Source: Bacillus sp. NTK071
GTDB lineage: Bacteria > Bacillota > Bacilli > Bacillales > Guptibacillaceae
Direction of reading: 5' to 3'
NCBI RefSeq assembly: GCF_017303315.1
Contig: NZ_JAFKOI010000003.1
Span: 124,001-188,000 of the forward strand
Length of the DNA: 64,000 bases
In this document: piece by piece, positions 1-8,668 of the stretch
Numbering within the stretch: position 1 is the first letter of the stretch
How the letters are laid out: each line of letters begins with the position of its first letter
Position numbers and translations under genes: made by a program
Notes under the pieces: generated by a model
Database searches by the model: none
Told to the model about the DNA's origin: nothing
The model's input: only the letters and a program-made list of their open reading frames with translations

Positions 1-657
1 CTCTCGTTCTGTTTTCTCAGAATAATAAGGTAGGAAGGGGTTAGCTCCGCACGTGAAGCTTGTGCAGTTGAACTCACGAAGGAAATAATGAAAGTCCTCT
101 TCTCCCCTACGTTTTTGCTCGGAATCCCCTTCACCCGGAATAAGTGTTTCATAGAGCCAGAATAAATAGATCGCTGCGTTTTCCCAGAGAATCGTAGCGG
201 ATAGTTTCGTCGCTTTCACCATTGTTTCAATAATAGGTGCAAGGTTCTCATTAATCAGCTCGTTCGCTAGCACAGCTCTAGCATCGATTCGATCCTTCCC
301 ATTCCTTCTCCATTCATCACGGATAACAAGATTCATACTCCAAGACTCGGCATCTGTATCCAGTTGATAGGCAAGTTGCTCTGGAGCTGCCACAATCGGC
401 TTATTCCACATTGTAAACGCATATAGACTGGAAACGAGCGTCATTAAACCATAACGCTTCATAAACTGTGATCCAGCGACAATAGGATTAGGGAAATGTC
501 CGTCACCCACAAGGCGTTCGAGTATCGCCGTCAACTTCTCCTCATCAAGAAGTTGCTCTACATTTGGGTAACTACTTGCATCAATTCCAATGTGAAGACG
601 AAGCTTCTCAAGTCGTTTCTTCTCTTCTATGCTAAACTTTTGTGGTGTTGCGGCCAT
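1..657 (-). CDS. Siderophore-iron reductase, FhuF/IucC C-terminal-like (partial)
   Basis: The first 219 codons are present; the frame is open to base 1 and the C-terminus lies outside the window. The ATG at 657 follows GGGGAGGAAGG and overlaps the end of the ATPase gene by 26 bases, so the two are translationally coupled. Position in a Fur-boxed siderophore transport operon, the size and the segment EDFHYFLREFNCTSFTCG suggest a cytosolic ferric-siderophore reductase of the FhuF type, which releases Fe(II) from imported chelate. FhuF proteins carry their [2Fe-2S] cysteine cluster at the extreme C-terminus; here that part is missing from view, so the key residues cannot be checked. The assignment rests mainly on context. 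Confidence 0.65.
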   Translation of the reverse strand, partial: MAATPQKFSIEEKKRLEKLRLHIGIDASSYPNVEQLLDEEKLTAILERLVGDGHFPNPIVAGSQFMKRYGLMTLVSSLYAFTMWNKPIVAAPEQLAYQLDTDAESWSMNLVIRDEWRRNGKDRIDARAVLANELINENLAPIIETMVKATKLSATILWENAAIYLFWLYETLIPGEGDSEQKRRGEEDFHYFLREFNCTSFTCGANPFLPYYSEKTERE

Positions 658-1447
658 GAACCTTCCTCCCCTTCCCATGCGGAACACAGAGTGGTGTGCC
701 GAATAGCGGATCTTCGATAATGTCACTTCGAAGTCCAAATACTTGCTGCACAAGCTCTTCATTCACAATATCTTCTGGCTTCCCCTGGTCATAAATCCCT
801 TTATCTTTGACTGCAATAATATGGTCAGCGTATCGGCACGCAAGGTTAAGATCATGCAGCACCATCAGAATCGTTCGATTGTCTTCTTTATTCAATTCAA
901 AAAGCAAATCAAGTACTTCTACCTGGTGAGCTAGATCTAGATACGTCGTTGGTTCATCAAGTAGAATAATGTCTGTATCTTGAGCGAGTGTTAGCGCAAT
1001 CCACGCTCGTTGACGCTGTCCACCGGAAAGCGAATCCACATTCCGCTCTGCAAATTCTTCCATGTGTGTTGCTCGTAACGCCTTTTGTACGGCTTGTTCG
1101 TCTGCCTCTGACCACTGACTTAACCACGTTTGATACGGATACCGTCCTTGCTTAACAAGTTGCAGAACAGTTAGTCCTTCAGGAGCCACGGGTGACTGCG
1201 GAAGAATAGCCATTTTACGAGCAATTTCTTTCGTTGGTTTGTTCGATATCGCTTCTCCATCAAGAACAATTCCTCCAGAATGGGGCTTTAGGAGGCGCGC
1301 TAGGCTTCGTAACAGCGTCGACTTGCCACATCCATTTCCACCAATTAACACACTCATTTCACCTTTAGGAATAAGTAAATTGAGCTCATCAATAACGGTA
1401 TGCTCACCGTATCCAAGCGTTAGATCTTCCGTTTGTAAAGCGTACAC
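632..1447 (-). CDS. Iron-siderophore ABC transporter ATPase (FecE/YusV type)
   Basis: This is the cytosolic ATPase that powers ferric-siderophore import. Counting from the chosen start, it has Walker A GGNGCGKST (36-44), a Q-loop glutamine near 84, the signature LSGGQRQR (140-147) and Walker B IILLDEP (160-166). Its length of 271 residues is normal for the family. I place the start at the GTG at 1447 because AGGAGG sits eight bases upstream and the family begins at this point. The frame stays open for 41 more codons upstream, but that stretch runs back into the end of the permease gene and has no family similarity. It lies 16 bases after the permease stop, in the operon permease-permease-ATPase-reductase. 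Confidence 0.93.
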   Translation of the reverse strand: MYALQTEDLTLGYGEHTVIDELNLLIPKGEMSVLIGGNGCGKSTLLRSLARLLKPHSGGIVLDGEAISNKPTKEIARKMAILPQSPVAPEGLTVLQLVKQGRYPYQTWLSQWSEADEQAVQKALRATHMEEFAERNVDSLSGGQRQRAWIALTLAQDTDIILLDEPTTYLDLAHQVEVLDLLFELNKEDNRTILMVLHDLNLACRYADHIIAVKDKGIYDQGKPEDIVNEELVQQVFGLRSDIIEDPLFGTPLCVPHGKGRKVHGRNTTKV

Positions 1448-1463
1448 TTCGCCCACCTCCTCA

Positions 1464-2513
1464 TTATTTGTTTCTTGATCGATACAATAGATAAATAAAA
1501 TACGGCGCCCCAATTGCTGCTGTGAACACTCCAGCAGGCACTTCAAGCGGAGAAAATAACGTGCGTCCAATTAAATCTGCGATCATAACAAGCATGCTTC
1601 CAACTAACGCAGACACAGGGACGAGCACACCAAACGAGGAACCTACCAGCTTCCGCGCAATGTGCGGAGCCATTAGCCCTACAAAGCCAACGCCTCCCGC
1701 AAAAGCGACTGCGCCTCCTGCGAGTCCTGTGCTAATGAAGAGCAAAACGATTCTATCTCGTAGAAGCATAGCTCCTGCCCCTTTTGCCACATCATCACCT
1801 AGCTCTTGAAGATTCACCCTTCTGGAATACACCATGAGAAGAATGAGAAGAATCGCCACCCATGGAAGCAGTGTGAGTACATCCTGTCCGTTTGTCCCAT
1901 GCACGCTACCTGTAATCCATATATTCGCATCTGAGGCTCTATAGATTGGTCCAACAATCATCAGTAACGTCGTTAAAGCTTGTAGAACAGCTGTAAGACC
2001 GATCCCAATTAGCACAAGACGGATTGGTGAAATGCCGTTTTTCCAAGATAAAACAAAGACGAGAAAACCTGCTAGAACTGCTCCGATAAAAGAAGCAAGC
2101 GGTTGCCATTGAATACTTACAGTTAGCGCATTCGTTTTGTCACTAAACACCGTTAGAAATCCAATCGTAGCAAGCGCCCCACCCCAGGTAATCCCTAAAA
2201 TATCAGGGGAAGCGAGTGGGTTACGAATCATCCCCTGCAAAATCGCTCCTGAAACTGCTAAAGCTGCACCAGCAAGAACCGCCATCGCAATCCTTGGAAA
2301 GCGGAACTGCTTCACAACAAGCTCATTCATATCTGTCCCATATCCGAACAGTGCTTTTACGACAGCATCAGGTGTCATAAAAATCTCACCAATGCCTATG
2401 CTAAGCAATGCTGTTACAATAACTGCACCTATTAAGGAAGCAATTATCCAGACAGCACGTCGATCAATTAGAAATGAAAATGCTTTTATTCGAAAGGAAG
2501 TGTATTTCGTCAT
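1464..2513 (-). CDS. FecCD-family siderophore ABC permease
   Basis: A 349-residue integral membrane permease of the FecCD/BtuC type, with about ten hydrophobic segments and the family's glycine-rich motifs such as GAALAVSGAILQGMIRNPLA and, later, GGVGFVGLMAPHIARKLVG, which is the coupling-helix region that contacts the ATPase. It forms the import channel as a heterodimer with the product of the overlapping upstream gene; the two overlap by four bases (ATGA). The paired, diverged permeases and the divergent binding protein match the Bacillus hydroxamate/carboxylate siderophore importers of the YfiZ-YfhA type. The exact siderophore cannot be read from the sequence. Confidence 0.92.
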   Translation of the reverse strand: MTKYTSFRIKAFSFLIDRRAVWIIASLIGAVIVTALLSIGIGEIFMTPDAVVKALFGYGTDMNELVVKQFRFPRIAMAVLAGAALAVSGAILQGMIRNPLASPDILGITWGGALATIGFLTVFSDKTNALTVSIQWQPLASFIGAVLAGFLVFVLSWKNGISPIRLVLIGIGLTAVLQALTTLLMIVGPIYRASDANIWITGSVHGTNGQDVLTLLPWVAILLILLMVYSRRVNLQELGDDVAKGAGAMLLRDRIVLLFISTGLAGGAVAFAGGVGFVGLMAPHIARKLVGSSFGVLVPVSALVGSMLVMIADLIGRTLFSPLEVPAGVFTAAIGAPYFIYLLYRSRNK

Positions 2514-3520
2514 AGCTGCTTAAACTCCCTTCGAGCAATGTAAATGAAAAATGGTGTGCCGATCACAGCCGTTAGAACACCAACAGGTGCTTCAAGCGGC
2601 ATAATCACGTAGCGCGCTGCAATGTCGGCCGATAGTAAGAGAATTGCGCCTAGTATAGCACTGTAAGGAATAATCCAACGATAATCAGTGCCTGTTAAAA
2701 AGCGCGCAAGATGCGGAACCACAATCCCAACTAATGCAATCGGTCCTGCAACCGCAACAGAGCCTCCCGCAAGCAGAACAATCAATAGCGCAGCACCTGC
2801 CTTCACAAGGAGCGTCCGCTGGCCAAGCCCTTTAGCGACATCTTCACCCATGACAAGCGTATTAATTTTTTTACTAATGAAAACGGCACCAACTAATCCA
2901 ATTACGATATATGGAATGACAGCTCCAAGCATGGCTAAGCTACGACCTTCAATAGAACCCGCAAGCCAGAACAGCACATCCTCTAGGGCTTTCTCGTTTA
3001 ATACGAGCATCCCTTGCGTTAATGAAGAGAACATCGCTGCAATAGCAGCCCCCGCAAGCGTCAGCTTCATTGGTGTAAGTCCTTCTCTTCCCAGTGCCCC
3101 AAGTACGGAAACAATCACGGATGCAAGTGCTGCTCCGAGAAAGGCGAGCCAGCTGAATGCTGCGAGCGATGTGACAGAGAAGAACGTCACAGCTACAACA
3201 ATCGCAAAGCTTGCACCTGCGTTAACACCAAGAATAGAAGGGGAAGCGAGCGGATTACGTGTGATTGCCTGCATCAATGCTCCCGCTACAGCGAGGCTTG
3301 CCCCAACGGCTGCACCAATTAAAGCACGAGGAACACGATTCTCAATAATAATAATATGTTCATTGCTTCCGTCAAACTGCGTAAATGCTTGAAGTGCTGT
3401 TGACCAGGATATACTTGTAAGACCATAAACAACACTTGAAGCCATAAGGGCAATCACAATGAGAACACCAATCGCAATTCCTATCCATTTACTGTTTATT
3501 GTTTGTAATTTATGAGTCAT
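2510..3520 (-). CDS. FecCD-family siderophore ABC permease
   Basis: A 336-residue partner permease and the first gene of the iron-uptake operon on this strand. It shows the family segments GAAVGASLAVAGALMQAITR and GPIALVGIVVPHLARFLTG. The ATG at 3520 is preceded by AAGAAAGGG. A promoter with TTGACA and TACACT separated by 17 bases lies upstream, with a Fur-type palindrome directly against its -35, so the operon should be repressed by Fur-Fe(II). It is cotranscribed with the second permease, the ATPase and the reductase gene. Confidence 0.92.
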   Translation of the reverse strand: MTHKLQTINSKWIGIAIGVLIVIALMASSVVYGLTSISWSTALQAFTQFDGSNEHIIIIENRVPRALIGAAVGASLAVAGALMQAITRNPLASPSILGVNAGASFAIVVAVTFFSVTSLAAFSWLAFLGAALASVIVSVLGALGREGLTPMKLTLAGAAIAAMFSSLTQGMLVLNEKALEDVLFWLAGSIEGRSLAMLGAVIPYIVIGLVGAVFISKKINTLVMGEDVAKGLGQRTLLVKAGAALLIVLLAGGSVAVAGPIALVGIVVPHLARFLTGTDYRWIIPYSAILGAILLLSADIAARYVIMPLEAPVGVLTAVIGTPFFIYIARREFKQL

Positions 3521-3554
3521 AAAGGTTTAATCCCTTTCTTTATCATCCACTTTA

Positions 3555-3598
3555 AGTGTAAAAAAAGAACGAAACCGTGTCAATGATTTTGAGAATCA
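3555..3598 (-). promoter_or_regulatory. Sigma-A promoter and Fur box for the permease operon
   Basis: Read on the minus strand, TTGACA (3583-3578) and TACACT (3560-3555) are separated by 17 bases. The 7-1-7 palindrome TGATTTTGAGAATCA (3584-3598), with one arm mismatch, abuts the -35 and matches the Bacillus Fur box TGATAATNATTATCA. A repressor bound there would exclude polymerase. Confidence 0.75.
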
Positions 3599-3612
3599 AT
3601 CTCAATTACGTA

Positions 3613-3667
3613 TTGACTCTTTTGTGACAATTGAGTATCATTACAGCGTAAATGAAAATGATTATCA
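3613..3667 (+). promoter_or_regulatory. Sigma-A promoter and Fur box for the binding protein
   Basis: TTGACT (3613-3618) and TATCAT (3636-3641) are separated by 17 bases. The palindrome TGAAAATGATTATCA (3653-3667), one arm mismatch from the Fur 7-1-7 consensus, covers the expected transcription start. With the box on the other strand this makes a two-operator divergent Fur control region. Confidence 0.78.
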
Positions 3668-3689
3668 CTTTACATAGGAGGCTACTACA

Positions 3690-4646
3690 ATGCATAAAAA
3701 AGGTTGGATGATCCTTACTCTTGCCATGGTTATGATTCTTGCTGCATGTGGAACAAACGGGAATAATGCAAGCGACGGTAAGTCAGGAGATCAAGAAGAA
3801 CAAGCAACTCGCACTGTTAGTCACGCGATGGGCGAAACAGAAGTTCCTGAAAATCCCGAAAAAGTTGTTATTCTAACGAATGAAGGAACAGAAGCCCTTC
3901 TTGCAATGGATGTTACACCTGTTGGTGCTGTTCAATCATGGCTTGGTGATCCCTGGTATGACCACATTTCAGATCAAATGGAAGGTGTAGAAGTCGTAGG
4001 AACAGAAAGTGAAGTAAATCTTGAGGCTGTTGCGGGACTCAAGCCTGACTTAATTATCGGAAATAAACTTCGTCAGGAAGACATCTATGATCAACTTAGC
4101 GCGATTGCCCCAACCGTTTACTCAGAAACATTGAAAGGCGATTGGCAGGAAAACTTTACGTTCTATGCAAAAGCGATGAACATGGAAGATAAAGGCGACG
4201 AAGTGATGAGCGCTTATAATGACCGCATCGACTCCATGAGTGAGGAGCTTGGTGATCAGCTTGATAAAGAAGTATCCGTTGTTCGTTTCCTTGCAGGACA
4301 AACGAGAATCTATTACAAAGACTCATTCTCAGGTGTTATTCTCGAGCAACTAGGCTTCGACCGCCCTGAATCGCAGCAAAAAAATGACTTTGCTAAGGAA
4401 GTAACGAAAGAGCGCATTCCTGAAATGGATGGTGACGTACTCTTTTACTTCACTTATGACGCAGGAGATGGAGATGCCAATTCCACTGCAAAAGAATGGA
4501 CAAACGATCCTCTCTGGAACAACCTTGAAGTTGTTAAAGAAGACAATGTTCACGAAGTAAGCGATGCGATTTGGAACACTTCTGGTGGCGTTATTTCTGC
4601 AAATAAGATGCTAGACGATATTGAGAACGTCTTTCTAAGTAAATAG
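3690..4646 (+). CDS. Siderophore-binding lipoprotein of ABC importer
   Basis: A 318-residue extracellular lipoprotein. The signal peptide ends in ILAAC with the lipidated cysteine at 20, followed by an Asn/Ser/Asp-rich linker and a periplasmic-binding-protein class III (Fe3+-siderophore, TroA-like) fold with the usual segments RTVSHAMGETEVPENPEKVV near the start and LKPDLIIGN in the middle. It captures the ferric siderophore outside the membrane and delivers it to the FecCD pair. ATG 3690 follows AGGAGG. It is transcribed divergently from its permeases under its own Fur box and closed by a terminator. Confidence 0.92.
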   Translation: MHKKGWMILTLAMVMILAACGTNGNNASDGKSGDQEEQATRTVSHAMGETEVPENPEKVVILTNEGTEALLAMDVTPVGAVQSWLGDPWYDHISDQMEGVEVVGTESEVNLEAVAGLKPDLIIGNKLRQEDIYDQLSAIAPTVYSETLKGDWQENFTFYAKAMNMEDKGDEVMSAYNDRIDSMSEELGDQLDKEVSVVRFLAGQTRIYYKDSFSGVILEQLGFDRPESQQKNDFAKEVTKERIPEMDGDVLFYFTYDAGDGDANSTAKEWTNDPLWNNLEVVKEDNVHEVSDAIWNTSGGVISANKMLDDIENVFLSK

Positions 4647-4649
4647 GAC

Positions 4650-4676
4650 AAAGTCCGGCTGATGCCGGGCTTTTTT
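4650..4676 (+). terminator. Rho-independent terminator after binding protein gene
   Basis: The stem AGTCCGGC / GCCGGGCT with a four-base loop is followed by six T residues. Confidence 0.85.
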
Positions 4677-4783
4677 CATGCTTGTTTCTCAGATATTAAG
4701 GGAAAGAAATAATAAATGTGGCAAGAAGACAGGTTCTTGTCAGGTATAATAGAGTAACACATCTATAGAGGGGGGATATATCG

Positions 4784-5701
4784 ATGCCAAATGTCTGGAC
4801 ACATATATTATTCGGAGAAGAAGCTGCTATGGAGGCCGGCATATGGAATACGATCAAAGAAGACCTTCCTTTCTTTCGACTCGGTGCACAGGGTCCTGAT
4901 CCCTTTTTCTACCATAATTTCTGGCCCTGGAAAAAGAAGAAACCTGTACAGGAAACAGGTTCAGTGCTCCACCAGATTAATTGTGGTCCATTTCTAATGG
5001 ACATGATTGAATACGGAAAGCATAATGATTCAAAGCTTCGTGCCTATATACTAGGATTCGTTACCCATCACATTCTAGACCGAAATGCACATCCTTACAT
5101 CCATTACCGCTCAGGACTCGAAGGCAATCGCCACCAGCAGTTAGAAATCATTATCGATACCATTTTGATGAAAGAATACAAAGATATCGAAACGTGGAAA
5201 ACACCTGTTTATCAAGAAATTCACATCGGAAAGTCTCTCTACACACCGATCGAAGTCATGCTTTATGAGCTAATTCAAACGCATTATCCCGAAACGGCTG
5301 ATCGCATGCCCGATGATTACATTAATCATTCGTATCGAGATATGCTTCTTGCGCTTAAAATACTATTCGACCCGCTCGGCTGGAAAAATCAAATCTTAAA
5401 GAAACAAGTTTCCTCCTTTTCTTACCGAAAACAGATTGGGGATGAAGATTATTTAAATCGCGAAGGAACAACATGGATTCATCCAGCCGTTAAACAAGAA
5501 GAGTCTACCGCAACTTTTGAAGAGCTGCTCGAACAAGCGGAAGAAGAAGCAACGAGTATACTTCCACTTATTCTTGACTACTGGCATAATGAAGAAAATT
5601 GCATCACTGAATTAAAAAACCAAATTGGTGACCGTTCGTATGATACGGGGAAAGACTGTAGCCTATCGTTGGAGTTGAAGCATTTTGACCCAATTGTGTA
5701 A
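4784..5701 (+). CDS. Zinc-dependent phospholipase C-like hydrolase
   Basis: A 305-residue protein of the zinc-dependent phospholipase C superfamily (Zn_dep_PLPC). The N-terminus MPNVWTHILFGEE is typical of the Firmicutes members. Probable metal ligands are spread as in the family: H7, D39, H44, H63, the pair H95-H96, D99, H103 and then H117/E121/D125. There is no signal peptide, so it is probably cytosolic, unlike the secreted clostridial enzymes. Its natural substrate is unknown. The RBS GGGGGG is well placed before ATG 4784. It is a single gene, ended by a strong hairpin. Confidence 0.82.
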   Translation: MPNVWTHILFGEEAAMEAGIWNTIKEDLPFFRLGAQGPDPFFYHNFWPWKKKKPVQETGSVLHQINCGPFLMDMIEYGKHNDSKLRAYILGFVTHHILDRNAHPYIHYRSGLEGNRHQQLEIIIDTILMKEYKDIETWKTPVYQEIHIGKSLYTPIEVMLYELIQTHYPETADRMPDDYINHSYRDMLLALKILFDPLGWKNQILKKQVSSFSYRKQIGDEDYLNREGTTWIHPAVKQEESTATFEELLEQAEEEATSILPLILDYWHNEENCITELKNQIGDRSYDTGKDCSLSLELKHFDPIV

Positions 5702-5711
5702 GCGGAAACAA

Positions 5712-5741
5712 AAAATGCTCAGAGTAGACTCTGAGCATTTC
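5712..5741. terminator. Bidirectional terminator between convergent genes
   Basis: A near-perfect inverted repeat, AAATGCTCAGAGT / ACTCTGAGCATTT, with a two-base loop. It is A-rich on the left and T-rich on the right. A second small hairpin CATGTAA / TTACATG follows at 5743-5759. Confidence 0.85.
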
Positions 5742-5762
5742 TCATGTAACGATTACATGTTT

Positions 5763-5851
5763 TATCCGCGATATTTTCGATATATCCGCGAAAATCCTGT
5801 TTTATCCGCGATAAACAAAATATATCCGCGAATTTGAGATTATATCCGCGA
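5763..5851. repeat. Five-copy 20-bp-period intergenic array, core TATCCGCGA
   Basis: The exact nonamer TATCCGCGA starts at 5763, 5783, 5803, 5823 and 5843, a period of exactly 20 bases with 11-base AT-rich variable fillers. It lies between the stop codons of two convergent genes, after their terminator. The fillers are far too short and the core too small for a CRISPR. No function is known to me. Confidence 0.9.
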
Positions 5852-5870
5852 AACCCCACCTGAACCACCA

Positions 5871-7157
5871 TCACACATCAACACCCTCATTCACCATTAC
5901 AATCTTGGCCTGTTCTTTTCCTTTATCGATATTCACTTTGTTAAGTAAATAGATGCCTGCTAGGAAGAAGACGACAAGCGAGACGATACCGAAGCGACTT
6001 GATCCTGTGAGCTGCCCAACAAAAGCAAATAGGAACGGTCCAAAGATCGCTGAGAATTTAGCTGATATGCCAAAGAAACCGTAAAATTCAGCGTGACGAT
6101 GTTCAGGTACCATACTGCCGAAGATTGAGCGACTTAACGCCTGTGCACCACCCTGAACAAATCCCACCATCATCGCAAGAAGATAGAAATGGGTAGCTGT
6201 TGTCATAAAGTAGCCAAGTAGTACGATTCCAACATAGATCCAAAGCGCAATCATGAGTGCTCGTTTTGCACTAATTTTCTTTGCAAGGTAACCGAAGAAA
6301 AAGGCAAAAGGGATGCCAACAAATTGCGTAATCAGTAATGCAGCAATTAAATCATTCGCTCCAATGCCGATATCCCGACCGTAAATGGTTGCCATTTTGA
6401 TGATAGTAGATATGCCATCATTAAATAACCAGAAGGCAATTAGAAAGATTAATAGCTGTTTATAGTGATTCAATTCTTTAAATGTCATCCGCAAGCGTTT
6501 AAAGCCAATTGACATATACGAACCGCTTAATGATGGCTGGCTGTGCGGCTCCTCTTTAACATGTTTGAACAGCGGAAGTGAGAAAATAAACCACCAGACA
6601 CCAACACTTGCAAAAGAGAGCTGTGTTGCAACAAGGGCGTTCGGGAGAAGAAACCACGATGGATTCATAATCATAAGCAGGTTAATAAGAAGCAAGACTC
6701 CTCCACCTATATACCCAAACGCGTATCCTCTTGCTGAAATCCGGTCGATCTCTTCGCCTTTTGCAATCTCAGGTAAAAAAGCGTCGTAGAAAACATTACT
6801 TCCAGAAAAGCCAATCGTACCGAAGATTAATAGAATTGATGCTAGAAGATAGCCGCCCTCACCTACAAATGCCATTAAAATACTGGCGACCATTCCCATA
6901 TACGCAAAGAACCGCAGAAATTGCTTCTTAGAATTTGAGTAATCGGCTATTGCCCCGAGAACTGGTGCAAGAAGAGCAACGATTAGAACCGCAAGCGACT
7001 GAGAATAGCCCCAATAAGACGTTGCAAGGCTACGATCTATATTCTTTGCAGCTACATCGTAATAAAAGACAGGTAGGACGGCTGCCATCATTGTCGTCGC
7101 AAACGCAGAGTTGGCAAAATCGTACATCATCCAACTTCGAATCTCTCTTTTTCTCAT
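5871..7157 (-). CDS. UMF1-family (Atg22-like) MFS transporter
   Basis: A 428-residue, 12-segment major facilitator. It begins with MRKREIRSWMMYDFANSAFA, where the W-x-x-Y-D-x-A-N-S-A-F stretch is the hallmark of the UMF1/Atg22-like family (MFS_UMF1). FYDAFLPEIA and SRSIFGSMVPEHRHAEFYGF are further family segments. It sits in the cytoplasmic membrane; yeast Atg22 exports amino acids from the vacuole, but bacterial substrates are not established. ATG 7157 follows GGGGGAAACGAG. It is a single gene, divergent from the small gene at 7308. Confidence 0.85.
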   Translation of the reverse strand: MRKREIRSWMMYDFANSAFATTMMAAVLPVFYYDVAAKNIDRSLATSYWGYSQSLAVLIVALLAPVLGAIADYSNSKKQFLRFFAYMGMVASILMAFVGEGGYLLASILLIFGTIGFSGSNVFYDAFLPEIAKGEEIDRISARGYAFGYIGGGVLLLINLLMIMNPSWFLLPNALVATQLSFASVGVWWFIFSLPLFKHVKEEPHSQPSLSGSYMSIGFKRLRMTFKELNHYKQLLIFLIAFWLFNDGISTIIKMATIYGRDIGIGANDLIAALLITQFVGIPFAFFFGYLAKKISAKRALMIALWIYVGIVLLGYFMTTATHFYLLAMMVGFVQGGAQALSRSIFGSMVPEHRHAEFYGFFGISAKFSAIFGPFLFAFVGQLTGSSRFGIVSLVVFFLAGIYLLNKVNIDKGKEQAKIVMVNEGVDV

Positions 7158-7307
7158 CTCGTTTCCCCCATGAAGTTCGATTGTATGAAATATCGCTGAT
7201 GAACCGATTTGTCTTCCTAAGAAAATTCATCCTTTATAACATGGATACTTGCCACACTTTCATCCGGCGAGTACACTAACGATAGAATAGTGAAACGGAG
7301 GGCCATT

Positions 7308-7616
7308 ATGGACCAAAAAGAGATTCAAGAACAAGTAATTGAAAACTATAAACGTGATGAAAACATGATGATTCTTGTCTTTGCTCAGTGGTGCGTGAAC
7401 AACGATCTTAATCCAGAAACGCTTTATGAAAAAGCATACCCTGATCAAATTAACAATTCTTCACTCAAGCAAAGCATCGAGCTTGTTGTTCCTAAAGAGG
7501 AATCAGAGCACATTCCTGACCAAACGGTTATCGGAGTACTGTCTCTATTCGGAAATGACGACCTCGCTTTTGTTGTAACGGAAGAAATCGAAAAGCGTCA
7601 AAAAGAAGAGAAATAA
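7308..7616 (+). CDS. Conserved small acidic protein, function unknown
   Basis: A 102-residue soluble protein with no membrane segment or signal peptide. A short helical N-terminus is followed by the segments MMILVFAQWCVNNDLNPETL and VLSLFGNDDLAFVVTEEI. From memory it resembles the B. subtilis YxiS-like small proteins, but I assign no function. An in-frame GTG at 7290 precedes it, but the GGAGG ribosome site lies inside that extension, six bases before ATG 7308, so ATG is the start. It is a single gene with a strong downstream terminator. Confidence 0.75.
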   Translation: MDQKEIQEQVIENYKRDENMMILVFAQWCVNNDLNPETLYEKAYPDQINNSSLKQSIELVVPKEESEHIPDQTVIGVLSLFGNDDLAFVVTEEIEKRQKEEK

Positions 7617-7670
7617 ACGCTTTACCAGTTTATTCGGCAACAAGAGGAAACTTCCCTTTTTACGTAGAAC

Positions 7671-7706
7671 AAAGAGACCCACAGCAACTGCTGCGGGTCT
7701 CTTTAT
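7671..7706. terminator. Bidirectional terminator
   Basis: The long stem AAAGAGACCC-CAGCA / TGCTG-GGGTCTCTTT lies between convergent genes. Confidence 0.88.
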
Positions 7707-7712
7707 TTGCAT

Positions 7713-8594
7713 TTAATTCTCACGAAATAACTTTACTAATGCTTGTGTACCGCTACCCTCTTCCCCTCGTTCAGCGAGGTCTTCATACAATTGCTTTGAA
7801 AGCTCAAGTCCTGGTGTGAGCATGCCCATTTGTTTTGCAGATTCCAGGGCAATCGTCATATCTTTAATAAAATGCTTCACATAGAAACCTGGCTCAAGGC
7901 GATTTGAAATCATTCTTGGTGCAAGGTTACTTAATGACCAGCTACCTGCTGCTCCTGATTCAATGCTCTCTAGAACAGTAGAAGGGTTTAATCCAGCTTT
8001 TTCTGCGTAGACGATTGCTTCACACACACCAATCATGTTGCTTGCAATCGCAATCTGGTTACACATCTTTGTGTGCTGACCTGCACCTGCAGGACCTTGC
8101 AGCACAATGTTATGTCCCATCACTTCAAGGATAGGCTTAACTTGCTCAAAGATTTCTAGTTCGCCCCCAACCATAATCGATAACTTTCCTTCTCTCGCGC
8201 CAACATCTCCTCCTGAAACAGGAGCATCAAGTGCATAGAGCTGCTTTGACAAAGCATGCTGATAGATTTCCTCCGCAAGCGCTGGGCTTGAAGTGGTCAT
8301 ATCAATCAAAATAGAATGAGCACGAGCATTCTCAAGTAATCCGTTCTCTCCTATGTACACTTCTTCTACATCTTTCGGATAGCCAACCATTGTCATGATC
8401 ACATCCGCTTTAGATGAAAGATCCTTCACAGACTCCTGCCACTCAGCTCCCTCGTTAACAAGAGTTTCCGCCTTTTGTTTCGTTCTTGTATAGATTAGTG
8501 TTCGGTATCCTGCATCGATTAGATTTCGTACCATGCTCTCTCCCATCACTCCTATACCGATAAATCCTAGTACAGGCTTTGTAGACATTTCCAT
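7713..8594 (-). CDS. 3-hydroxyisobutyrate dehydrogenase-family oxidoreductase (YkwC-like)
   Basis: An NAD(P)-dependent beta-hydroxyacid dehydrogenase of about 293 residues. The Rossmann motif GFIGIGVMG is at 10-18, the substrate signature DAPVSGGDVGAREG starts at 123, and the catalytic lysine (K176) and N179 lie in GAGQHTKMCNQ. Members oxidise 3-hydroxyisobutyrate, tartronate semialdehyde or related acids; the substrate cannot be told here. I start it at ATG 8594, after GAGAGGCG. The frame extends 13 codons further upstream but without a ribosome site or homology. It is divergent from the YndJ-like gene. Confidence 0.88.
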   Translation of the reverse strand: MEMSTKPVLGFIGIGVMGESMVRNLIDAGYRTLIYTRTKQKAETLVNEGAEWQESVKDLSSKADVIMTMVGYPKDVEEVYIGENGLLENARAHSILIDMTTSSPALAEEIYQHALSKQLYALDAPVSGGDVGAREGKLSIMVGGELEIFEQVKPILEVMGHNIVLQGPAGAGQHTKMCNQIAIASNMIGVCEAIVYAEKAGLNPSTVLESIESGAAGSWSLSNLAPRMISNRLEPGFYVKHFIKDMTIALESAKQMGMLTPGLELSKQLYEDLAERGEEGSGTQALVKLFREN

Positions 8595-8668
8595 TTCATT
8601 CGCCTCTCTTTCAAAAATTTCCTTTTCTCTCACTTCTCTTCATCGTACACTAAAAGAGAGGTGAAATC

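Noticed and set aside
2688-3392. 234-codon plus-strand frame opposite the permease gene
   Set aside because: It is antisense to a well-supported FecCD gene; its Pro/Ala/Thr-rich content is the mirror of hydrophobic codons.
5763-5851. CRISPR array
   Set aside because: The repeated core is 9 bases and the fillers 11; CRISPR repeats and spacers are each more than 20 bases, and no cas genes are present.
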